The notes under the pieces are model-generated. The model was given only the letters and a program-made list of their open reading frames with translations. It did not search any database and had not been told where the DNA came from. Made by a program: the position numbers and the translations under genes. This document shows positions 1-5,860 of a stretch of 9,242 bases of DNA, piece after piece. The stretch's first letter is position 1. Each line of letters starts with the position of its first letter. This DNA comes from Alphaproteobacteria bacterium (GTDB lineage: Bacteria > Pseudomonadota > Alphaproteobacteria > UBA8366): the NCBI GenBank assembly GCA_030743445.1, contig JASLSL010000080.1, forward strand, positions 1 to 9,242, given 5' to 3'.

Positions 1-126
1 TACGATGACCAGGCGGCGCTCGACAGCCACCGCCAGCAGCCGCACTATGCCGACTTCGCCGCCGCGGTCGAGGAAACCGGAGCCGAACGCGACATCACCG
101 TGCTGACGCTGCAGAATCCGGGCTAG
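1..126 (+). CDS. C-terminal end of an ABM-family monooxygenase-like protein (partial)
   Basis: Only the last 41 codons and the TAG stop are visible; the gene begins upstream of the window. The visible residues start YDDQAALDSHRQQPHY and end in a strand-like segment, DITVLTLQNPG. The pattern of an acidic loop, AALDSH, then PHYADF fits the C-terminal half of antibiotic biosynthesis monooxygenase (YgiN/ABM, dimeric ferredoxin-like fold) proteins. In those, this helix and last strand help form the active-site pocket. Many members oxidise quinols or other aromatic compounds without a cofactor, but family membership alone does not give the substrate. The stop codon overlaps the left end of the inserted element: TA comes from the duplicated target and G from the element. 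Without the insertion, the gene would end in TAA at the same residue and lie 18 nt before the GMC oxidoreductase. The two genes were therefore probably co-transcribed. Family call is moderate because so little is visible. Confidence 0.6.
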   Translation, partial: YDDQAALDSHRQQPHYADFAAAVEETGAERDITVLTLQNPG

Positions 127-158
127 TGGATAGAATCTAACATATGGTACCCATACGA
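124..158 (+). repeat. Left terminal inverted repeat plus TA target copy
   Basis: The first two bases (TA) are the left target duplication and the next 33 are the terminal repeat, beginning GTGGATAGAATC and ending CCATACGA. It pairs with 357-391, position sums being 515. The match stops sharply at both ends (123 against 392, and 159 against 356). This sharp stop defines the repeat as a unit distinct from the inner palindromes. Confidence 0.88.
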
Positions 159-253
159 CGGCTTCCCAAGTTCATCCGGACAGACGCGCGATGCGCGGTG
201 ATGCCATCGCATCACGAGCATCGTGCAACGCATCCGGTGGGCTTGGGAAGCCG
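159..253. repeat. Inner palindromic arm 1 of the MITE
   Basis: Bases 159-170 (CGGCTTCCCAAG) pair perfectly with 242-253. Pairing extends inward to 176/236 with G-T wobbles. Inside are smaller hairpins, such as GTGATGC (198-204) with GCATCAC (209-215). The arm begins at the base directly after the left terminal repeat, so the outer stem and this arm stack with no unpaired base between them. Confidence 0.75.
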
Positions 254-262
254 CCTTTCGGG

Positions 263-356
263 TCCCCTATCCCGGCTTCCCGGGGCGTCGAGACCGCTTG
301 ACGATGCTTTGGCATCGCCGGCACGGCCTCTCCTGCCGGGAAACCGGGATAGGGGA
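263..356. repeat. Inner palindromic arm 2 of the MITE
   Basis: Bases 263-283 pair with 336-356 over 21 positions with one mismatch (276/343). The stem is CCCCTATCCCGG against CCGGGATAGGGG, followed by TTCCCGG against CCGGGAA. A small hairpin, CGATGC (302-307) with GCATCG (312-317), lies inside. The arm ends at the base directly before the right terminal repeat. The octamer GGCTTCCC occurs in both arms (160-167 and 274-281), suggesting that they share ancestry or a constrained structure. Confidence 0.78.
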
Positions 357-391
357 TCGTATGGGTACCATATGTTAGATTTTATCCACTA
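357..391 (-). repeat. Right terminal inverted repeat plus TA target copy
   Basis: This is the reverse complement of 124-158 with one difference at 382. It includes the right TA target copy at 390-391. The following 19 bases (392-410) complete the spacer to the oxidoreductase start, including the AGAAGAA stretch that could serve as its ribosome binding site. The translation signal of the downstream gene therefore lies just outside the element. Confidence 0.88.
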
Positions 392-410
392 AGAAGAACG
401 GGCGAGCGCG

Positions 411-2105
411 ATGGACTTCGATTACATCATCGTCGGCGGCGGGTCGGCCGGCAGCGTTCAGGCCAGCCGGCTGTCGGCCCGCAGCGCCAACAACGTGCTG
501 CTGCTCGAGGCCGGCATGGACACGCCGCCGGGTCGGGTGCCGGAGGACATCCTCGACAGCTACCCGGGCGTCGCCTACTTCAAGCCGGACTACATATGGG
601 GCGCCCTGAAAGTCCACATTCAGCCGGTGCCGCACAACGCGCCCGAGCGCCCGCCGCTGCGCCAGTACGAGCAGGCCCGGGTGATGGGCGGTGGCTCCAG
701 CATCAACGGCCAGCTCGCCAATCGCGGCTCGCCGAACGATTACGACGGCTGGGGCCGCGCCGGGGCCGAGGGCTGGAATTGGGAGGCGTGCCTGCCTTAC
801 TTCCGCAAGGTCGAGCGCGACATGGACTTCGACGGCCCCTACCACGGCAAGGAGGGGCGGATCGGCGTCCGGCGCATCTTCTCCGACCTGTGGCCGGGCT
901 ACGCGCGGGCCGCGGCGGAGGCATTCGAGAAAGCCGGCTTCGAGTACATCGCCGACCAGAACGGCGAGTTCAAGGACGGCTACTTCCCGATCACCATTTC
1001 CAACGTGTACGACCGGCGGGTCTCGGCGGCGATCGGTTATTTAGATTCGGTGACCCGCCAGCGCGAAAATTTGCGCATCGTCTCGAACACCAGGGTCAAG
1101 GAGATCCTGTTCGAGGGCACCAAGGCGGTCGGCGTCGTCGCGGTCCAGGGCGGCAGCGAGGAAACCTACCGGGCGCGTGAAATCATCATTTGCACCGGCG
1201 CCATTCACACGCCCGCCATGCTGCTGCGCAACGGTATCGGCCCGGCGGGACACCTGAAGGAGATGGGGATCGAGGTGCGGGCCGACCGCGCCGGGGTCGG
1301 CCAGAACCTGCACGAGCATCCGGCGGTCGCGATCTCGGCCTGGCTCCCGCCGGAGGCGCGGCTCAACGAGATCACCCGGCGGCACATCCATGTCGGGTTG
1401 CGCTTTTCCTCGGGCCTGCACGACGCGCCGCCGGGCGATATGTTCGCGGTCTCGGTCACCAAGTCGGCCTGGCACGCGATCGGCGACCGGCTCGGCACGA
1501 TTCTCGCCTGGGTCAACAAGTCCTATTCGAAAGGCCAGGTGGTACTGAATTCGGCCGACTGGCAGGCCGAGCCGACGGTCGAGTTCAACCTGCTCTCCGA
1601 CCGGCGCGACCTCGACCGGTTGATGGATTGCTACAAGCGGCTCGCCGGCTTCCATGCCTCGCCCGAGATGCAGGCCGCCTCGAGCAACGCCTTTCCGTCG
1701 AGCTACAACGAGACCGTGCGCAAGGTCGGCACGGTGACGACCCGCAACAAGATCATCACCAAGGTCGCGGGCGGACTGCTCGACGGTCCGGCCTGGTTCC
1801 GGGGCTTCTTGATCCGGCGGGCGATCTCGGAGGGTGACGATCTCGACGTCCTGATGACCGACGACGCCGCGCTCGAGGATTACATCCGCCGCAGCGTCAC
1901 CGGCGTCTGGCATGCGTCGTGTACTTGCCGCATGGGGACCGAGGACGATCCGATGGCGGTCACCGACAACCAGGGAAGGGTGTACGAGGTCGAGGGACTG
2001 CGCGTGGTCGACGCCTCGCTATTCCCCTCGGTGCCGTGCGCCAACACCAACTTCCCGACCCTGATGACCTCGGAGAAGATCGCCGACGCGATCCTGGCCG
2101 GCTGA
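411..2105 (+). CDS. GMC-family FAD-dependent oxidoreductase (choline/alcohol dehydrogenase-like)
   Basis: This 564-residue flavoprotein belongs to the glucose-methanol-choline oxidoreductase family, which oxidises primary or secondary alcohols by hydride transfer to FAD. The N-terminus carries the Rossmann FAD motif GGGSAG (residues 9-14), followed by LLLEAG, where the Glu contacts the ribose. The first GMC signature is at about 93-101 (GGGSSINGQ) and continues into NRGSPNDYDGW. The C-terminus has WHASCTCRMG, with the active-site His at 501, then CANTNFPTLM, whose Asn 545/547 supply the usual second catalytic position. Length is normal for the family and the frame is intact. There is no signal peptide, so a cytoplasmic enzyme is likely. 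The start lies after AGAAGAACGGGCGAG (392-406), a modest ribosome site. It follows the ABM-like gene, now separated from it by the MITE. The substrate cannot be read from sequence; similarity to BetA does not prove choline use. Confidence 0.92.
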   Translation: MDFDYIIVGGGSAGSVQASRLSARSANNVLLLEAGMDTPPGRVPEDILDSYPGVAYFKPDYIWGALKVHIQPVPHNAPERPPLRQYEQARVMGGGSSINGQLANRGSPNDYDGWGRAGAEGWNWEACLPYFRKVERDMDFDGPYHGKEGRIGVRRIFSDLWPGYARAAAEAFEKAGFEYIADQNGEFKDGYFPITISNVYDRRVSAAIGYLDSVTRQRENLRIVSNTRVKEILFEGTKAVGVVAVQGGSEETYRAREIIICTGAIHTPAMLLRNGIGPAGHLKEMGIEVRADRAGVGQNLHEHPAVAISAWLPPEARLNEITRRHIHVGLRFSSGLHDAPPGDMFAVSVTKSAWHAIGDRLGTILAWVNKSYSKGQVVLNSADWQAEPTVEFNLLSDRRDLDRLMDCYKRLAGFHASPEMQAASSNAFPSSYNETVRKVGTVTTRNKIITKVAGGLLDGPAWFRGFLIRRAISEGDDLDVLMTDDAALEDYIRRSVTGVWHASCTCRMGTEDDPMAVTDNQGRVYEVEGLRVVDASLFPSVPCANTNFPTLMTSEKIADAILAG

Positions 2106-2107
2106 CG

Positions 2108-2123
2108 CCCGCCGAACGGCGGG
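2108..2123 (+). terminator. Short GC hairpin just after the GMC oxidoreductase stop
   Basis: CCCGCC (2108-2113), loop GAAC, GGCGGG (2118-2123): a perfect 6-bp stem with a 4-base loop starting 2 nt after the stop codon. No T-run follows, so it is not a classical intrinsic terminator. It may end or stabilise the transcript, or be chance in GC-rich DNA. Confidence 0.3.
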
Positions 2124-2405
2124 GCGCGGTCGATTGTCGCACCGCCCGGCTGTACCTTGCGGCAGGCGGCCCGCATGCATACGTGGTTTAAATAGCCAAG
2201 CCTCAGAGGGTGACGGCTCAACACGCGGCGGAGGACGGGGTCCCGGAGACGTCAGAGGGGCGTCGGAGGCGGATTGCAACGCCAAGCCCCGGACGCGACA
2301 ACAGTCACCCTCCGCGCCCAGGATGTTTTCTTCGCAAACCGCCTCGGTGACCAGTCGTTCCCCGGTCGTCCCCGGCCAGCCAACCGCCCTCCGCTCGCGA
2401 TAGGC

Positions 2406-2410
2406 GAGGA
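2406..2410 (+). promoter_or_regulatory. Ribosome binding site of the exported small protein gene
   Basis: GAGGA lies 8 nt before the ATG at 2419, an ideal Shine-Dalgarno match and spacing. It supports that start over any upstream alternative, and the start is immediately followed by a signal-peptide-like sequence. Confidence 0.7.
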
Positions 2411-2418
2411 GAGAAGGC

Positions 2419-2910
2419 ATGTCGAGAATTGGTCTCACCGGCATCCTTGGCATCCTGCTAGCGGGTTTTCTGATCGCGATTCCAGCGACCGCCCTATCGG
2501 ATCATTTGGGGCGTTCCCAGGTGATCGGCGGCATGACCGTCCATCTGGGTCTGATGCCGGTCGGAGCGCTTCGGGGCGACCCGAACGCCTACCCGGCGCA
2601 CGATCGGACGAAGCTTCCACCGGGCGCCGACATGCACCACGTGATGCTGGCGCTGTTCGACAACAAGACCGGCGAGCGCATCACCGATGCGGCGGTCACG
2701 GCAAGCGTGGCGCCGTTGGCGTTTTCCGGACTCTGGAAGCCGCTCGGCCCGACCTCCGTCGATGGCAAGATCACTTACTGCAACTACTTCCGGATTTCGC
2801 CGAAGGATATGTACGTCATTAAGGCGGATATCCGGTTGCCGGGATCGACGACCGTGCACCGAACGGAGTTCGTGCTGAAACCCCATCGCGGGGGATCGAA
2901 GGAATCGTAG
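2419..2910 (+). CDS. Exported protein of unknown function, predicted beta-sandwich
   Basis: The protein has 163 residues and I cannot name it. Residues 1-25 form a signal peptide: a basic MSR start, a hydrophobic stretch GILGILLAGFLIAI, then PATA with a likely cut after Ala25. The mature part, about 138 residues, has alternating hydrophobic strands: MTVHLGLMPV, HHVMLALFD, ITDAAVTASV, MYVIKADIRLPG and TEFVLK. The layout TGERITDAAV ... KPLGP ... YVIKADIRLPG resembles Ig-like periplasmic folds of the FixH/YtkA type. This is a resemblance in pattern, not a proven homology. His73-His74, Met72, Met76, Met39, Met46 and Cys121 are possible metal ligands, so a periplasmic metal-binding or metal-chaperone role is conceivable but unproven. 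It precedes the exported NHL propeller gene by 132 nt on the same strand, so the two may work together in the periplasm. Confidence 0.8.
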   Translation: MSRIGLTGILGILLAGFLIAIPATALSDHLGRSQVIGGMTVHLGLMPVGALRGDPNAYPAHDRTKLPPGADMHHVMLALFDNKTGERITDAAVTASVAPLAFSGLWKPLGPTSVDGKITYCNYFRISPKDMYVIKADIRLPGSTTVHRTEFVLKPHRGGSKES

Positions 2911-3026
2911 CAAAGCGCGTTGCCGACAGGGCGGCGTCGCGTCAGAGCGAGCGCTTGCGCTTGCGGTTCGCGACATACTCAAGCAGCAGCGGGTGGCACG
3001 GCCGGACTTTTCAAATCCACCGGATC

Positions 3027-3034
3027 GGAGGAAG
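3027..3034 (+). promoter_or_regulatory. Ribosome binding site that fixes the NHL gene start
   Basis: GGAGGAAG sits 8 nt before the ATG at 3043. The frame is open further upstream to an ATG at 2920, but that start has no ribosome site of this quality. It would also add about 41 low-complexity residues in front of a perfect signal peptide. The site therefore decides the start. Confidence 0.8.
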
Positions 3035-3042
3035 ATCGGCCT

Positions 3043-3900
3043 ATGCGATGGGTCTTGGCACTTTGGACGGCGGCGGCCCTGGTGGCTGCACCGGCAACGG
3101 CGGCCTTGGCGGAGGATGCGGCAACGCTGCTCAAGGCGACCGACCGCAGTTTCTCGCGCCCGCACGATTTGGTGCTCTCGCCCGATCGGCGGTTGCTTTA
3201 CGTCGCGGACGTCGGCAACCACGTGGTCCGGGTGCTCGACCCCGCCAGCCTGGAGACGCTCGGCCGGATCGGCGAGGGCGACCTCTCGTCACCCCACGAC
3301 GTCACCTTCGACCGCGAGGGCCGGTTGCTGGTCGCCGATACCGGCAACGACCGCATCGTCGTCTACCGCTTGACCGGGCGCGGCCTCGCCGGCGAGCGCG
3401 CCGCCGTCTGGACCGCCGAGATGGGCAGCCCCGAGGGCGTCGCCGCGGAACCGGACGGCGAGGTGTTCGTTACCAACGCCTCGCGCGGCACCGTGATCGT
3501 GTTGCGCGAAGGCCGGGTCGTGCGCCGCTCGAAGCGGGTGGCGGGGCGGAACTATTCCCGGCCGCACGACATCCATATCGACGGCCAAGGCCGGGTCTTC
3601 ACGGTCGATCCGGGCAACGAGCGGATTCTGGTGCTCGACGGCAGCCTGCACGTCATCAAGGTGCTAAAGGGGCCGTTCTACGGGTTCCACGAGCCGAAAT
3701 ACGTCGCCACCGACGACCGCAATCGGGTGTTCGTCGCCGACGAGTACAACAACCGAATTCTGTTCCTCGATGGCGACCTGCGCCCGGCGGGCGAGATCAA
3801 GAGCGGCCTCAACCAGCCCGAGGGCGTCGAGGTGCTGGGTGACCGGCTCTGGGTGTCGGACACCTACAACAACCGGATATTGCTCTACAAGCTGAAGTGA
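3043..3900 (+). CDS. Exported six-bladed NHL-repeat beta-propeller protein
   Basis: The protein has 285 residues. It begins MRWVLALWTAAALVAAPATA and has a likely signal cleavage near ALAEDA, placing it in the periplasm or outside the cell. Six NHL repeats follow, each opening with a P-H-D/E-G type turn and closing with a D-x-x-N-x-R-I/V-x-x-L/Y motif. They start near residues 39 (RPHDLVLSPD), 83 (SPHDVTFD), 129 (SPEGVAAEPD), 173 (RPHDIHID), 217 (EPKYVATD) and 258 (QPEGVEVL). Signature closings are DVGNHVVRVLD, DTGNDRIVVY, DPGNERILVLD, DEYNNRILFLD and DTYNNRILLY. The third blade is degenerate (NASRGTVIVL). Six blades make a closed propeller that fills the whole mature protein, with no added catalytic domain. 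Such propellers usually bind proteins or ligands, though some NHL proteins are lyases or lactonases; no catalytic site is evident. The VOC gene follows after 12 nt, so they probably share a transcript. Confidence 0.88.
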   Translation: MRWVLALWTAAALVAAPATAALAEDAATLLKATDRSFSRPHDLVLSPDRRLLYVADVGNHVVRVLDPASLETLGRIGEGDLSSPHDVTFDREGRLLVADTGNDRIVVYRLTGRGLAGERAAVWTAEMGSPEGVAAEPDGEVFVTNASRGTVIVLREGRVVRRSKRVAGRNYSRPHDIHIDGQGRVFTVDPGNERILVLDGSLHVIKVLKGPFYGFHEPKYVATDDRNRVFVADEYNNRILFLDGDLRPAGEIKSGLNQPEGVEVLGDRLWVSDTYNNRILLYKLK

Positions 3901-3912
3901 AAGGGGGCGGCC

Positions 3913-4320
3913 ATGAGCTTCACGATCCAAGGCCTAGACCATGTGGTGATCCGTACGACCGATATCGACCGCATGATAAAGTTCTACAGCGAGGTCGTCC
4001 GGTGTCCGCTCGAGCGCAGCGTGGAATCCGCCGGCCTCTACCAGATGCGCGCCGGCTCGGCGCTGATCGACCTGGTTCCCGTCGACAGCGAAATCGGCAA
4101 ACGGGGCGGCGCCGCGCCTGGCAAGGACGCCCACAACATGGACCATTTCTGCCTGATGCTGGAGGACTTCGACGAGGCCGCGATCCGCGCGCACTTGGCC
4201 GAACACGGCGTCGAGGCCGGCCCGACCGAGAACCGCCACGGGGCGGCCGGCCGCGGCCCCTCGATCTACATCCAGGACCCGGACGGCAACACGGTCGAGC
4301 TGAAAGGCCGGGAAGAGTAG
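3913..4320 (+). CDS. VOC-superfamily metalloprotein (glyoxalase/dioxygenase fold)
   Basis: The protein has 135 residues, the usual size for a single vicinal-oxygen-chelate domain made of two beta-alpha-beta-beta-beta modules. Module one runs from GLDHVVIRTTDIDRMIKFY. Module two runs from HNMDHFCLMLEDFD to DPDGNTVELKG. The expected metal ligands are present: His10, His78 and Glu129. The last lies in the DPDGNTVEL signature shared by glyoxalase I, fosfomycin-resistance and extradiol dioxygenase relatives. The fold and ligands point to a divalent-metal enzyme in the cytoplasm (no signal peptide). The reaction (isomerase, dioxygenase or other) cannot be assigned. Close relatives are often labelled simply VOC family or virulence protein, with no tested function. 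A strong ribosome site, AAGGGGG (3901-3907), lies in the 12-nt gap after the NHL gene, indicating translational linkage to it. Transcription probably ends in the palindromic repeat just downstream. Confidence 0.88.
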   Translation: MSFTIQGLDHVVIRTTDIDRMIKFYSEVVRCPLERSVESAGLYQMRAGSALIDLVPVDSEIGKRGGAAPGKDAHNMDHFCLMLEDFDEAAIRAHLAEHGVEAGPTENRHGAAGRGPSIYIQDPDGNTVELKGREE

Positions 4321-4321
4321 G

Positions 4322-4473
4322 CCCCTCACCCTCCCACCGCTTCGCGGCGGTCCCCTCCCTCTCCCGCAAGCGGGAGAGGGTTATTCATCCCATCGCAACG
4401 TAAAATCCCTCTCCCATGTTAATGGGAGAGGGAGGGATCCGATCGAGCGAAGCGAGATTGGGAGGGTGAGGGT
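4322..4473. repeat. Dispersed palindromic repeat, copy 1, between convergent genes
   Basis: The outer arms pair perfectly for 14 bp: CCCTCACCCTCCCA (4323-4336) with TGGGAGGGTGAGGG (4459-4472). Inside are two strong hairpins. The first is CCCTCTCCCG (4357-4366) with CGGGAGAGGG (4371-4380), loop CAAG. The second is CCCTCTCCCAT (4407-4417) with ATGGGAGAGGG (4422-4432), loop GTTA. The small CCGC/GCGG hairpin (4337-4347) is the variable part. The element fills the whole gap between the VOC gene and cysS, whose 3' ends face each other. A second copy is at 8553-8694. It probably acts as a bidirectional transcription end or mRNA 3' stabiliser. Confidence 0.85.
4357..4432. terminator. Tandem hairpins likely ending VOC and cysS transcripts
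   Basis: Two perfect stems of 10 and 11 bp lie 26 nt apart, downstream of both convergent genes. The first stem is followed by the plus-strand TTATTCATC. For cysS, read on the minus strand, the 11-bp stem is reached first and is followed by TTTTACG (complement of 4400-4406), a short T-run like that of an intrinsic terminator. Termination is inferred from position and structure. Confidence 0.5.
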
Positions 4474-4474
4474 C

Positions 4475-5857
4475 CTACCCCCGTCGCCAGATCGTGCCGC
4501 CGGCCTTGTCCTCGAGCACGATGCCTTTCTCCGCCAACTCATCGCGGATGCGGTCGGCGTCGGCGAAATCCTTCCCCTCCCGCGCCGCGTTGCGTTGCTC
4601 GATCAGCGCCTCGATCTCGGTTTCGCCGAGATCCACCGTCCCGGCCGGCGACCAGCGGAACCAGTCCTCCGGATCCTGCTGCAGCAGGCCGAGCAACGCG
4701 CCGCCGGCTAACAGCTCGCCTTTCGGTCCGGCCGCTTCGTCCGCACCCGCCTTGTTCAAGGCGCCGAGCGCCTCGTGCAGACCCGCGATCGCAAGCGGCG
4801 AGTTGAGGTCGTCCGCGAGCGCCTCGGCCACCGCATCGGCGGAGTTTTCGCCGGGCACCACACCAGCCACATCGCGCAGCGCGCCGTAGAACCGGTCGAG
4901 CTCCTGCTTCGCCTCGGCGAGGCCGCCCTTGGTGAAGTCGAGCGGCTGGCGGTAGTGGGTCTTCAAGAGCGCCAGGCGGATCGCCTCGCCGGGGAATTCA
5001 CGCAGCAGATCGGCGACGGTGTAGAAGTTGCCGAGCGATTTCGACATCTTCTCGCCCTCGACCACCAGGTAGCCGTTGTGCATCCAGTACTTGGCGAAGC
5101 CGGCCTCGGGGTGGGCAGAGCGGCTCTGGGCGATCTCGTTCTCGTGGTGCGGGAAGATCAAATCCTGGCCGCCGCCGTGGATGTCGAAGTCGAGGCCGAG
5201 GTATTTCGAGCTCATCGCCGAGCATTCGAGATGCCAGCCGGGCCGGCCGCGGCCCCACGGGCTGTCCCAGCCGGGCAGGTCGTCGCTCGACGGCTTCCAC
5301 AAGACGAAATCCGCCGGGTCCTGCTTGTAGGGGGCGACTTCGACCCGGGCGCCGGCGATCAGCTCGTCCCGGCTGTGGCGCGATAGCTTGCCGTAATCCG
5401 CCATCGAGGGCACGTCGAACAGCACGTGGTCGTCAGCTTCGTAGGCGTGGCCCTTGGCGATCAATGCCTCGATCAGCGCCAGCATCTCGGGGATGTGGTT
5501 GGTCGCGCGCGGTTCCTCGTCGGGCGGCAGCGCGCCGAGGGCGGCGACGTCCTCGTGGAAGCGCCGGGTGGTGCGCGCCGTGATCTCGGCGATCGGCTCG
5601 CCGGTCTCGGCCGCGCGCGCGTTGATCTTGTCGTCGACGTCGGTGATGTTTCGGACGTAGGTGACTTTCTTGCCATCCTCGGCGGGATAGAGCCGCTGCA
5701 GCAGCCGGTAGAGCACGTCGAACACGACGATCGGCCGGGCATTGCCGATATGCGGGTCGTCGTAGACCGTCGGCCCACAGACGTAGAACCGCACATGGTT
5801 CGGGTCGAGCGGCTCGAACGCGACCTTGTCCCGTCGAAGCGTGTCGTAGATGCGCAT
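4475..5857 (-). CDS. cysS: Cysteine--tRNA ligase (cysteinyl-tRNA synthetase)
   Basis: This class I aminoacyl-tRNA synthetase charges tRNA-Cys with cysteine in the cytoplasm and is essential for translation. The protein has 460 residues, normal for bacterial CysRS. The HIGH-type motif is HIGN at 36-39 (in PHIGNARP) and the KMSKS loop is at 270-274. All four expected zinc ligands that recognise the cysteine thiol are present: Cys27 (YVCGP), Cys212 (ECSAM), His237 and Glu241 (both in FPHHENE). The C-terminus ends KGIVLEDKAGGTIWRRG, the standard anticodon-side tail ending. The ATG lies 3 nt after the nadE stop on the same strand, so the two genes are co-transcribed and probably translationally coupled. 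A GAGG just before the ATG overlaps the nadE stop and is too close to be an ideal ribosome site. The 3' end faces the VOC gene across palindromic repeat copy 1. No key residue is missing. Confidence 0.98.
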   Translation of the reverse strand: MRIYDTLRRDKVAFEPLDPNHVRFYVCGPTVYDDPHIGNARPIVVFDVLYRLLQRLYPAEDGKKVTYVRNITDVDDKINARAAETGEPIAEITARTTRRFHEDVAALGALPPDEEPRATNHIPEMLALIEALIAKGHAYEADDHVLFDVPSMADYGKLSRHSRDELIAGARVEVAPYKQDPADFVLWKPSSDDLPGWDSPWGRGRPGWHLECSAMSSKYLGLDFDIHGGGQDLIFPHHENEIAQSRSAHPEAGFAKYWMHNGYLVVEGEKMSKSLGNFYTVADLLREFPGEAIRLALLKTHYRQPLDFTKGGLAEAKQELDRFYGALRDVAGVVPGENSADAVAEALADDLNSPLAIAGLHEALGALNKAGADEAAGPKGELLAGGALLGLLQQDPEDWFRWSPAGTVDLGETEIEALIEQRNAAREGKDFADADRIRDELAEKGIVLEDKAGGTIWRRG

Positions 5858-5860
5858 GCC

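Larger units (their letters stand above)
126..389. mobile_element. 264-bp MITE-like element with 33-bp terminal inverted repeats and TA target duplication
   Basis: The left end (126-158) is the reverse complement of the right end (357-389) over 33 bp, with a single mismatch (G133 against T382, itself a G-T wobble in a fold). Both ends are flanked by TA (124-125 and 390-391), which matches the target duplication made by IS630/Tc1-mariner-type transposases. The interior has no credible gene: its only open frame (144-392) is low-complexity and starts inside a terminal repeat. The element is therefore non-autonomous and would need a transposase supplied in trans. Internally it holds two further long inverted repeats, so a single strand folds as a three-way cruciform. 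It sits between the ABM-like gene and the GMC oxidoreductase gene, splitting what looks like an operon. The parent insertion sequence cannot be named from this window. Confidence 0.85.
2106..2418. other. 313-bp intergenic region without a supported gene
   Basis: After the small hairpin I see no coding frame with a credible start and composition. One AT-rich patch (GGTTTAAATAG, about 2185-2195) stands out in GC-rich surroundings and could be part of a promoter for the downstream exported-protein gene. I cannot find a well-spaced -35 box for it. An 8-bp inverted pair, AGGGTGAC (about 2208-2215) and GTCACCCT (about 2304-2311), lies about 90 bp apart. The gap ends with the ribosome site of the next gene. 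Confidence 0.5.

Noticed and set aside
298..381. Outward promoter in the MITE (TTGACG at 298-303, TATGTT or TAGATT in the right repeat)
   Set aside because: The spacing between any -35-like and -10-like boxes is far from 16-18 nt, so an outward promoter cannot be supported from sequence.
144..392. An 82-codon open frame inside the MITE
   Set aside because: It starts within the left terminal repeat and ends in the right one. Its product is low-complexity and arginine/proline-rich, explained by the palindromic GC-rich sequence. It has no ribosome site.
2985..3040. Faint resemblance to a tRNA anticodon arm (GGACTTTTCAAATCC, somewhat like tRNA-Sec)
   Set aside because: No acceptor stem, D arm or T arm can be paired around it, and there is no CCA-type 3' end. 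The region is simply the leader of the NHL gene.
2920..3042. An upstream ATG extending the NHL protein by 41 residues
   Set aside because: The added segment is not protein-like and would bury the signal peptide. The ATG at 3043 has an ideal GGAGGAAG ribosome site.
4322..4473. CRISPR array reading of the repeated CCCTCTCCC / GGGAGAGGG blocks
   Set aside because: The repeats are inverted hairpin arms of unequal spacing, without regular direct repeats and unique spacers.
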